Notes under the pieces: model-generated
The model's database searches: none
Told to the model about the DNA's origin: nothing
What the model saw: the letters and a program-made list of their open reading frames with translations, nothing else
Translations under genes and position numbers: made by a program
Shown: piece by piece, positions 57,192 through 64,000 of the stretch
Numbering within the stretch: the stretch's first letter is position 1
How the letters are laid out: each line of letters begins with the position of its first letter
Origin: Eubacteriaceae bacterium CHKCI004
Lineage (GTDB): Bacteria > Bacillota > Clostridia > Lachnospirales > Lachnospiraceae
Direction: 5' to 3'
Length of the DNA: 64,000 nucleotides
NCBI GenBank assembly: GCA_900016875.1
Contig: FCNR01000045.1
Span: forward strand, 1 to 64,000

Positions 57192-58847
57192 ATGAAGAAA
57201 CGAATCGGTGCGTTGCTTCTGGCTTTTGTTCTGTTGTTTGTGGCGGCAGTTCCGGCCAGCGCGGCGCGAATCAGTATCAGCAAAAACAGCGTCACTCTGG
57301 AAGTGGGAGAGACCCATCAGCTGTATGTCACGGTGGACAGTATTGTGAGTAATGCGCAGGCGTGGGCCAGTTCGGACACCTCTGTGGCCGTGGTAGATCA
57401 GAAAGGTCTCGTGACGGCAAAGGGTAAAGGCTCTGCGGTGATAACGGGTATGATGAACGGGGTCAGTGTGGAGTGTCTGGTCTCCGTGGTGGAAAAAACG
57501 GTGAAGACCACCACCCGGTACAATGTCCTGATCCTTGACGCTTCGGGCAGCGTCAGAGGAAAGGCGCTGAAGCGGGAGAAGGAGGCAGCCAAGCGTTTCT
57601 GCCGGACAGTGCTGAATGCCGACGGGGATAATTATTTCGCACTGGTCAGTTTAAGTACCCAGGCAAAGATTATCTGCGATTTTACCAAACAGTACGACCA
57701 GCTGGCGAAGGCCATCAACGGCATGAAGGCAAAGGGCGGCACCAATATGAATCAGGCTTTTCAGCAGGCCGACAAGCTTCTTGGCGGCGTGAAGGGCGGC
57801 GATAAGGTCATAAAAAATGTGGTGCTTTGCTCCGACGGTCTGCCGGAGGACGGCGCGAAAGCGGCCAAGGGAAGATATAAGGCAAAAAATCATAAGTTCT
57901 ATAAATACGCCAACGCCGTTTATAAGACGGATGTGAAGATGAAAGCGAAGAACTATTTCATATACGCCCTGGGATTTTTCCATAATTCCGAAGGAAAGGA
58001 TCTGAAGTTTGGCAAGAAGCTGATGCGGGATCTGGCTTCAAAGAACCGCTATTACATAGTGAGAAAGCCGAAGGATATTGACAGGGTGTTCCGGAAGATT
58101 GCCAATAAGATTCGGAAGACTACCAAAAATGAGCCACAGCCGGTCAGAAAGGAAAAGACATCGAAGTCTTCCATCCGGCTGAGTCAGTCGAACATCACCA
58201 TCTATGTGGGGCAGAAAGTAAAGCTGAAAGCCACGGTGAAGGGAAAGAACAAGAAGATAAAATGGAAGTCTTCCAATAACAAGGTGGCAAAAGTCAATAA
58301 AAAAGGCAAGGTGACCGGCGTCAGCCCGGGGCAGGTAAAGGTTACTGCTAAAGTCGGCAATAAAAAAGCCACCTGCATCGTCAATGTAATTATCAAACAT
58401 CCGACCTATTCCCAGTATTTCATGGTAAATGTACAGAAATCCAAATACGGGGATAAGAAGATTGACGAGTACGGTATCCGTCTGATTACCAATGAAGAGG
58501 CGGTTATCAGGAAATGCGCGGTGTACGTCAGAAAGAATCTGGACGGCAGCTATTCCCGTACCATGGCCTGCACCGGCGATAATATTACCTACGCATATTT
58601 TGTGCCATATCTTGCAAGAAAAGGTAAGATCATTTACGAAGGTGGAAAGACCGCCAATATCAATACCATTTATCTGAGAAGGGGCAGCGACGGTGTATGG
58701 AGCCACAACGGATATTACGGTCTGGTAAACGCCAATCTGGAAGACGCCTACGGCAATGAGCTGGCAGTGGAGTCAACCGGCGTTGCCGGAAAAAACACGC
58801 AGATTTTTGATGATCTGAACGCTATGAAAGAGTGGCTGAGACAATAA
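57192..58847 (+). CDS. Secreted protein with VWA domain between two Big_2-type Ig-like domains
   Basis: The 551-residue protein has a signal peptide (cut near ASAA, residue 24-25), an Ig-like Big_2-type domain (about 26-100, ISKNSVTLEVGETHQLYV, VAVVDQKGLVTAKGKGSAVI), a von Willebrand A domain (about 108-310) with an intact MIDAS (Asp116, Ser118, Ser120 in LDASGS, Thr in GGTNMNQ, Asp in CSDGLPEDG), a second Big_2-like domain (about 325-405, IRLSQSNITIYVGQKVKLKA), and a C-terminal beta-rich domain (about 410-551) I do not recognise. The metal-ion site suggests adhesion or protein binding outside the cell. The ribosome site is GGGGAGGGATGGT. Confidence 0.85.
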   Translation: MKKRIGALLLAFVLLFVAAVPASAARISISKNSVTLEVGETHQLYVTVDSIVSNAQAWASSDTSVAVVDQKGLVTAKGKGSAVITGMMNGVSVECLVSVVEKTVKTTTRYNVLILDASGSVRGKALKREKEAAKRFCRTVLNADGDNYFALVSLSTQAKIICDFTKQYDQLAKAINGMKAKGGTNMNQAFQQADKLLGGVKGGDKVIKNVVLCSDGLPEDGAKAAKGRYKAKNHKFYKYANAVYKTDVKMKAKNYFIYALGFFHNSEGKDLKFGKKLMRDLASKNRYYIVRKPKDIDRVFRKIANKIRKTTKNEPQPVRKEKTSKSSIRLSQSNITIYVGQKVKLKATVKGKNKKIKWKSSNNKVAKVNKKGKVTGVSPGQVKVTAKVGNKKATCIVNVIIKHPTYSQYFMVNVQKSKYGDKKIDEYGIRLITNEEAVIRKCAVYVRKNLDGSYSRTMACTGDNITYAYFVPYLARKGKIIYEGGKTANINTIYLRRGSDGVWSHNGYYGLVNANLEDAYGNELAVESTGVAGKNTQIFDDLNAMKEWLRQ

Positions 58848-58899
58848 AGGCGATCGTATACGGAAGACATAATAAAGACATTATAATAAAGATAACAGG

Positions 58900-58946
58900 A
58901 AAACCGAAGGAAAGCGGGCAGGTAAATCGCATCCTTCGGTTTTTTG
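58900..58946 (+). terminator. Rho-independent terminator after the VWA gene
   Basis: AAAACCGAAGGA (58900-58911) pairs with TCCTTCGGTTTT (58932-58943), followed by TT. Confidence 0.85.
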
Positions 58947-59029
58947 TATTGATCATTGCTTTTGCAGGCGGTTAAAACGCCGCGTGGGAATCATATCAGG
59001 CGAGAAAATTCTGCGAGCGGAACGCCGAA

Positions 59030-60064
59030 TTAAAAGAAAAACTTTGATTCCATGCGATACCGCAGCGCCTCAAAGGACGTATCGGACAGCACCTGCATGG
59101 CTTCCACAGGATAGCGGCCTGCCGCGGTCTCACCGGTGAGCATCAGAGAAGACGCGCCGTCAAGCACAGCGTTAAAAATATCGCTGACTTCCGCCCTGGT
59201 CGGTACGGGATGCTCCGTCATGGACGCCAGCATCTGGGTGACGACCATAAATGGCTTTTTAAAAGCCAGACAGGTGCGGGCAATCTGTTTTTGGACGGCA
59301 GGAAGCTTCGAGAGCGGGTATGCATTTCCCAGATCGCCCCGGGCGACGACAATCTGGTCGCAGTGCGGCAGAAGGGAAGGAAGCTGTTCCACGCCCTGCC
59401 GGTTTTCGATTTTGGCAAAGATTCGAATGTGTGCCAGATGATAGTTCATCAATGCCTGTTTCAAATTTAACAAATCTTCACTGCCACGCACAAAGGGCAG
59501 CATAACCCCGGTCACCCGGTATTTGCGCAGTACTTTCAGATTTTCCAGATCCTGATCGGTCAGGGTTGGCAGTTCGACGGAAACACCATCGATGGCAAGA
59601 CTCTTTCTGGAAGAGAGAAGACCTCCTGTTTTGACCTCCGCCTCTGCTTCCGGCATCGTTTGGAAGACTTTAGTTACCGTAAGAATGATATTTCCATCAT
59701 CAAGGCGCAGAGTCTGTCCTTCCTTCAAATAAGAAAAAACAGCTTCAGGCACCGGAATGGCAGTTTCTGCCATGGCAGAGATTGGGCGAAGCCGCACAGT
59801 GCAGCCGTCTGACAGCGGGAGAGGCTCCTTCAGGATTCCGATGCGGACTTCCGGTCCCTGCAGGTCCACCAGCAGGTCAGGTACAATGTGCCTTTTTTCT
59901 GCAACGGCGTAAAGATTATGAAGCCACGGTTCACAGTCCGCCAGGTTAGTATGGGAAAGATTCAGGCGAAGCCCTGTCATACCTGCCTGAAACATATCAT
60001 TTAATATCTCTGTGGAGTGATCGGACGGGCCGAGCGTTCCATATAATTCCAATGTTTTTCTCAT
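59030..60064 (-). CDS. Pyruvate kinase-like protein lacking the C-terminal domain
   Basis: The 344-residue protein is a pyruvate-kinase-family TIM barrel with the B domain (about 70-165) but stops after the barrel; usual enzymes have about 470-585 residues with a C-terminal regulatory domain. It has LYGTLGPSDHS, the RLNLSH substrate region, KIENRQGVEQLPS (catalytic Lys region), VARGDLG, MVVTQMLASM and LTGETAAGRYPVEA, so the main catalytic and metal residues look kept. It may be an unregulated pyruvate kinase or a related phosphotransferase. GGAGTATACT precedes ATG 60064. Confidence 0.8.
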   Translation of the reverse strand: MRKTLELYGTLGPSDHSTEILNDMFQAGMTGLRLNLSHTNLADCEPWLHNLYAVAEKRHIVPDLLVDLQGPEVRIGILKEPLPLSDGCTVRLRPISAMAETAIPVPEAVFSYLKEGQTLRLDDGNIILTVTKVFQTMPEAEAEVKTGGLLSSRKSLAIDGVSVELPTLTDQDLENLKVLRKYRVTGVMLPFVRGSEDLLNLKQALMNYHLAHIRIFAKIENRQGVEQLPSLLPHCDQIVVARGDLGNAYPLSKLPAVQKQIARTCLAFKKPFMVVTQMLASMTEHPVPTRAEVSDIFNAVLDGASSLMLTGETAAGRYPVEAMQVLSDTSFEALRYRMESKFFF

Positions 60065-60099
60065 AGTATACTCCTTATAAATTACTGAGGTGATTCTGG

Positions 60100-60450
60100 A
60101 ATAGGGATTTACAAGAATCCTGTACCTTTGTGGCAAAACAGCAGGTTGTGGAGATCTTTGTGTGGCTGTTGAACGGTTCTTTCATAAACTATGGCAATTT
60201 TAACCGTAATTTCTGTTCCTTATGACGTTGACTATCCTCTTCTCTTTGATAAATGGCTGTAATTTTTGCATGTATTATTAAAAATTCGGGAGAGGAGTCG
60301 ATAATTCCCGGCGAGCCAGCCACTCTGATACAGATTTGGTCGATTTGAATCCGGTGACTTTGCTATAATCCGGGGTGATGCAAATCCCGTCAGCTCATCT
60401 TTACCCGGATGATTTCAAAATCTACAGATTCAAAGCGACAAATCCCAATT
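60100..60450. repeat. MITE-like non-coding element, copy 2
   Basis: Ends AATAGGGATTTAC (60100-60112) and ACAAATCCCAATT (60438-60450) match at about ten of 13 positions and equal the ends of copy 1. Shared internal blocks in the same order are AATCCTGTACC (60116-60126), GCAAAACAGCAG (about 60133-60144), CACTCTGATACAGAT (60321-60335), GTCGA, GGTGATGCAAATCCCGTC and GCGACAAATCCC. Copy 1 has an extra ~200-base hairpin after the left end. No gene was seen. It lies between the pyruvate-kinase relative and the metal-resistance pair. Confidence 0.65.
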
Positions 60451-60602
60451 TACCGCTTCTATTGTAACACACTCACGGTAATTTGACATTTTCTTTGGTT
60501 AATAATACACTATATTTATATGTGAAAGTTTTCAGATTTCTGATGACAAAAACTTTTCTTTCACACTGAGAAATATTAGCGATAAAAAACGAAAAAACAT
60601 AC

Positions 60603-60672
60603 TTGACAATTGAATATTCATTCAACTATAATGTGCTTAGTTGAATGAATGTTCAATTGAATATACATTCAT
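60603..60672 (+). promoter_or_regulatory. ArsR-type promoter and operators
   Basis: TTGACA (60603-60608), 18 bases and TATAAT (60627-60632). Three AT-rich palindrome-like sites follow the SmtB/CzrA style: TGAATATTCATTCA in the spacer (60611-60624), TTGAATGAATGTTCAA (60641-60656) and TTGAATATACATTCA (60657-60671). Metal-released autorepression is the likely mode. Confidence 0.75.
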
Positions 60673-60692
60673 TTGACTATAGGGAGGTAGTT

Positions 60693-61052
60693 ATGGCAAC
60701 GAAAAAAAGTGACAGCACAGCGCTGTTTCCTGAGAGTATTGAGCAGGTGCAGAGAAATATGCCGGATGATGCCGATATTGAGAAAGTAGTTTCTTTTTAT
60801 AAGGTTCTGGCTGACAAAACCCGGCTTCGGATTCTGTACGCCATCAAAGAACAGGAAATGTGCGCGGGAGATATCGCAGTGCTGCTTGACATGACAAAAT
60901 CTGCCGTATCCCACCAGCTGGCAGTGATGCGCAACATGCATCAGATTAAATCCAGACGGGATGGGAAAAATGTTTTTTATTCACTGGATGATGAACATAT
61001 TGTGGATATTCTGGAGGAGGCCATGGTACATATGGTGCATGCGGAACCATAA
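60693..61052 (+). CDS. ArsR/SmtB-family metal-responsive repressor
   Basis: The 119-residue regulator starts at ATG 60693 (TAGGGAGGTAGTT). It has the ArsR winged helix (VSFYKVLADKTRLRILYAIKEQEMCAGDIAVLLDMTKSAVSHQLAVM) and a C-terminal helix (DEHIVDILEEAMVHMVHAE) whose Asp/His residues fit the alpha-5 zinc/cobalt site of SmtB/CzrA; a Cys in EMCAGD could form the CadC-type site. It sits 208 bases before a heavy-metal ATPase it should control. Confidence 0.93.
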   Translation: MATKKSDSTALFPESIEQVQRNMPDDADIEKVVSFYKVLADKTRLRILYAIKEQEMCAGDIAVLLDMTKSAVSHQLAVMRNMHQIKSRRDGKNVFYSLDDEHIVDILEEAMVHMVHAEP

Positions 61053-61260
61053 GCTGTCTTTTCCGTGTGCTGAAACGTTTATTCTGTACCATTTGCTGAA
61101 TTACAAACGTATCAGCACACCAGGTGTAACCGGCCGGTATGCCCTTGGACAGAGTGTTTTCGTCAGCCGCCATTTCCTTCACCGAATCCGGATAAATGGG
61201 AATCATACAGTGTATAAAAATACTGAACATTAAGGATCATTTAAGAAGGGAATCTGAAAT

Positions 61261-64000
61261 ATGAAGAGAAAAGTTTATATTCTGGAGGGACTTGACTGCG
61301 CCAACTGCGCCGCCAAGATAGAAAATAAATTAAGTAAAATGCCCGGCCTTTCTGATGTTTCGGTCACTTACGCGACCAAACAGCTGCGTCTTTCCGCGGA
61401 AGACCCGGATGCGCTCCTTCCGCAGGTTCGGGAAGTGGTGAAATCCATGGAGCCGGATGTGGAAGTAGTGGAACGAACCCGGGGAGGAAAACAGACGCAG
61501 ACTCACGAGCATAGTCATCATGACCATGACCATCATGATCACGAGCATCACCATGAGCATGGCGCGGGCTGCGGATGCGTCCATGACCATCATGATCACG
61601 AGCACCACCACGATCACGGCGAGAGCTGCGGGTGCGGCCACGACCATCATGATCACGAGCATCACCATGACCACAAAGAAGGACCGCATGCCACCCGCTC
61701 CCACACACATTTTGTGGAAGAGTTCCATCATGTGGAGGGGCATCCGGAGGATTGTGACTGCGAACAGTGTCATTCCTTCGTGGAGTACTGTGACGTGTGC
61801 GGGGAGAGTCTGGCAAAATGTACTTGTCATATGCCGGATGAGGATCTGGAGAAGAGGGTGTACATTCTGGAAGGTATTGACTGCGCCAACTGTGCGGCAA
61901 AGATTGAGGCGAAGATCCGGCAAATGCCGGAGGTGGGATTTGCTTCTGTGGCCTTTGCCACCAAACAGTTGCGGGTGTCTGCCAATAATCAGGATGAACT
62001 GCTGCCGAAGATGCAGGCAGTGGTGGATTCCATTGAAGACGGGGTCACTATAGTTCCGAGAAAACGGAAGAAGATTACGTCGGTATCTGATACAAAGCTT
62101 TATATTCTGGAAGGTCTTGACTGTGCCAATTGCGCCGCCAAGATTGAGGCGAAGCTGAAGACCATGGATGGCGTGGATGATGTGACCATCACTTACGCCA
62201 CCAGGCAGATGAAACTGTCCGCAAAGAATCCGGACGCCATGATCCCGGCCATTCAGGCGACCATCGATTCCATGGAGGACGGCGTCACTGTGGTGCCAAA
62301 GGAAAGAAATGTGGCCGCGGCGGCCGGAGAAAAGAAGGAGCCAATCTGGAAGAATCCGCTGTTTTCCATCGGCATCGGCGCGGCGTTGTTTGTGGTGGGC
62401 GAGATCCTTGAACATGTGGGAGCAGGTCAGATTCCGCTGCTTGTACTGTTCCTGATCGCATATCTGATTCTCGGCGGCAAGGTACTGATGACTGCTGCCA
62501 GAAACATTGCTAAAGGACAGGTATTTGACGAGAATTTCCTGATGAGCATCGCTACCATCGGCGCTTTCCTGATCCAGGAATTCCCGGAGGCCGTGGGCGT
62601 CATGCTCTTCTACCGCATCGGGGAATATTTTGAGGAACGTGCGACCGAGCAGAGCCGTTCCCAGATCATGGAGGCTGTGGATCTGCGGCCGGAAGTGGTA
62701 AACCTTGTGGTTGGTGAAGATATCCGTGTCATAGACGCGGAAGAGGCAAATGTGGGAGATATCGTCCTGGTACGGCCGGGCGACCGGATTCCTCTGGACG
62801 GCGTGATTATCGACGGCGAGAGCCGAATTGATACCTCTCCGGTAACCGGAGAGCCGGTGCCGGTGATGGCGAGAGTCGGTGACGGTGTGGTGTCCGGCTG
62901 CGTGAACACCTCGGGGCAGCTGAAAGTCCGTGTGGAGAAGATTCTTGAAGAATCCATGGTCACAAGAATACTTGATTCCGTGGAAAATGCAGCGGCCAGC
63001 AAGCCGAATATCGATAAATTTATCACCAGATTTGCCCGGGTGTATACACCGTTTGTGGTATTTTTCGCACTGTTTGTGGCGTTGGTTCTTCCATTCCTTC
63101 TGCCGGAATCCATGAACTGGCATTTGTTTGTGGATCCGTCCTATGCAGGAGAAGTATCCAGAGTGTACGGCGTCAGCGGAACCGCATCCATTTACACGGC
63201 GCTGACCTTCCTGGTTATCAGTTGTCCGTGCGCATTGGTGCTGTCTGTGCCGCTGGCATTTTTCTCCGGCATTGGCGCGGGATCGAAGAAGGGTATTCTT
63301 TTCAAAGGCGGCGTTGCCATCGAAGCGTTGAAAAAAGTACAGGCCATCGTTATGGATAAAACCGGAACCATCACCAAAGGAAACTTTGTGGTTCAGTCTG
63401 CCAACCCGGTGGCCGGAACCGTGAGCGCCGATGAGCTGCTGACAGTGAGCGCCAGCTGCGAGTTGTCTTCCACTCATCCGATAGGAAACAGTATCGTGGA
63501 AGCAGCGGAACAGAAAGGTCTTGATATCGAGCGGCCTTCCAGGGTAGAAGAAATCGCCGGACACGGTATCCGCGCGGTGCTCAGCCGGGGCGAAGTCCTT
63601 TGCGGCAACCGCAAACTGATGGACGCAAACCATGTGGATATGAGTGCGTACCGGAAAGAAGATTTCGGAACAGAAGTTCTCGTGGCGCTGAACGGAATGT
63701 TTATCGGCAATATCGTTATTTCCGATACGATTAAAGAAGACGCGCCGTCCGCCATTGCGGCAGTGAAAAAACTGGGTATCCGCACGGTTATGCTGACGGG
63801 AGACGCTCAGGAAAGCGCCGAGAAAGTTGCAAAAGACACAGGAATCGATGAGGTACATGCGAAGCTGCTGCCGGAAGAGAAACTTTCCGAACTTCAGAAA
63901 GTGCGGAAACAGCACGGAGCTGTCATGTTTGTGGGCGACGGAATCAACGACGCGCCCGTGCTGGCGGGAGCCGATGTGGGAGCCGCCATGGGAAGCGGCG
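61261..64000 (+). CDS. Heavy-metal P1B-type ATPase with three HMA domains and His-rich insert (3' end outside window)
   Basis: The frame is open from ATG 61261 (AGAAGGGAATCTGAAAT) to the window edge, giving 913 residues so far. Three heavy-metal-associated domains carry LEGLDCANCAAK or the like at about residues 8-19, 203-214 and 283-294. Between the first two lies a region very rich in His, Asp and Glu with several Cys (about 81-190). The ATPase core shows the transmembrane CPC at Cys655-Pro656-Cys657, phosphorylated Asp699 in DKTGTITKG, the HP motif SSTHPIG and GDGINDAPVL near the edge. This is the Zn/Cd/Pb/Co export group. It is partnered by the ArsR regulator. Confidence 0.94.
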   Translation, partial: MKRKVYILEGLDCANCAAKIENKLSKMPGLSDVSVTYATKQLRLSAEDPDALLPQVREVVKSMEPDVEVVERTRGGKQTQTHEHSHHDHDHHDHEHHHEHGAGCGCVHDHHDHEHHHDHGESCGCGHDHHDHEHHHDHKEGPHATRSHTHFVEEFHHVEGHPEDCDCEQCHSFVEYCDVCGESLAKCTCHMPDEDLEKRVYILEGIDCANCAAKIEAKIRQMPEVGFASVAFATKQLRVSANNQDELLPKMQAVVDSIEDGVTIVPRKRKKITSVSDTKLYILEGLDCANCAAKIEAKLKTMDGVDDVTITYATRQMKLSAKNPDAMIPAIQATIDSMEDGVTVVPKERNVAAAAGEKKEPIWKNPLFSIGIGAALFVVGEILEHVGAGQIPLLVLFLIAYLILGGKVLMTAARNIAKGQVFDENFLMSIATIGAFLIQEFPEAVGVMLFYRIGEYFEERATEQSRSQIMEAVDLRPEVVNLVVGEDIRVIDAEEANVGDIVLVRPGDRIPLDGVIIDGESRIDTSPVTGEPVPVMARVGDGVVSGCVNTSGQLKVRVEKILEESMVTRILDSVENAAASKPNIDKFITRFARVYTPFVVFFALFVALVLPFLLPESMNWHLFVDPSYAGEVSRVYGVSGTASIYTALTFLVISCPCALVLSVPLAFFSGIGAGSKKGILFKGGVAIEALKKVQAIVMDKTGTITKGNFVVQSANPVAGTVSADELLTVSASCELSSTHPIGNSIVEAAEQKGLDIERPSRVEEIAGHGIRAVLSRGEVLCGNRKLMDANHVDMSAYRKEDFGTEVLVALNGMFIGNIVISDTIKEDAPSAIAAVKKLGIRTVMLTGDAQESAEKVAKDTGIDEVHAKLLPEEKLSELQKVRKQHGAVMFVGDGINDAPVLAGADVGAAMGSG
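61528..61676 (+). repeat. 57-base direct repeats in the His-rich part of the ATPase
   Basis: Three near-identical copies with the shared opening GACCATCATGATCACGAGCA start at 61528, 61585 and 61642, exactly 57 bases (19 codons) apart. They encode HDHHDHEHH-type metal-binding stretches separated by Cys-containing GCGC-like spacers. The regular spacing could let copy number slip. Confidence 0.85.

Noticed and set aside
61330-63915. An 861-codon open frame on the minus strand
   Set aside because: It lies opposite the heavy-metal ATPase, whose motifs are unmistakable. The antisense protein is His/Arg-rich with no recognisable domain, as expected for a mirror of GC-rich third positions.
1-64000. 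tRNA, rRNA genes and CRISPR arrays
   Set aside because: No tRNA cloverleaf, rRNA core sequence or regularly spaced direct repeats with unique spacers were noticed. The only regular repeat is the coding 57-base one in the ATPase.

Overview
The window looks like chromosome from a spore-forming Lachnospiraceae-type clostridium. Evidence: a trigger factor-clpP-clpX-lon-engB block in the usual Firmicutes order, an alpha/beta-type small acid-soluble spore protein, a SleC-like cortex-lytic enzyme, the DapL route to diaminopimelate, glutamine synthetase followed by an ANTAR regulator, family-typical orphan proteins (DUF4364, DUF6472, DUF4250 types), strong GGAGG ribosome sites and roughly even GC. 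Genus cannot be fixed from this text.

Layout. 0-8.4 kb: end of an FMN hydroxyacid dehydrogenase, a HAD phosphatase, a spore protein, then the protein quality-control block. 8.4-15.5 kb: DUF4364 regulator-like protein, a radical SAM protein, rho with a long leader, a zinc-ribbon membrane protein, queH, a truncated Rpn/transposase-nuclease relative and sleC. 15.5-24.5 kb: nitrogen and cell-wall precursor metabolism (carA-carB-glnA-ANTAR-dapF-dapL) behind a structured leader that may attenuate carAB. 24.7-33.3 kb: a MacB-type ABC export operon with two different adaptor proteins, one carrying four copies of an unrecognised ~105-residue repeat, followed by glmM. 33.5-39.7 kb: one ~2,065-residue secreted surface protein made of repeats. 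39.8-46.4 kb: small orphan genes, a CcdA-thioredoxin fusion, a GntR/ABC/permease cassette and a GH42 beta-galactosidase. 46.5-50 kb: two tandem small+large aconitase-family (LeuD/LeuC-like) pairs. 50.8-54.6 kb: iron alcohol dehydrogenase, flavodoxin and a TetR regulator, interrupted by a TnpB-only IS200/IS605-type element. 54.9-56.8 kb: a second GntR/ABC/permease cassette paralogous to the first. 57-64 kb: DUF4250 protein, secreted VWA/Ig-like protein, a single-domain pyruvate-kinase relative, and an ArsR regulator with a three-HMA, His-rich heavy-metal P-type ATPase that runs off the window.

Regulatory structure is unusually readable. Three tandem TGACA-N3-TGTCA-like operators sit over the alcohol dehydrogenase promoter, with the TetR gene as the obvious candidate binder. 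A palindrome fills the spacer of the GntR cassette promoter, and AT-rich palindromes surround the ArsR promoter. A 21-bp inverted repeat overlaps the surface-protein promoter. Two related non-coding elements with AATxGGGATTT-type inverted ends (about 50.15-50.62 kb and 60.10-60.45 kb) appear to be copies of one MITE-like repeat.

The strongest candidates for something undescribed are the repeat-bearing ABC adaptor, the repeat architecture of the surface protein, and the pair of non-coding elements. All assignments come from reading the sequence and recalled family knowledge; no searches were run.
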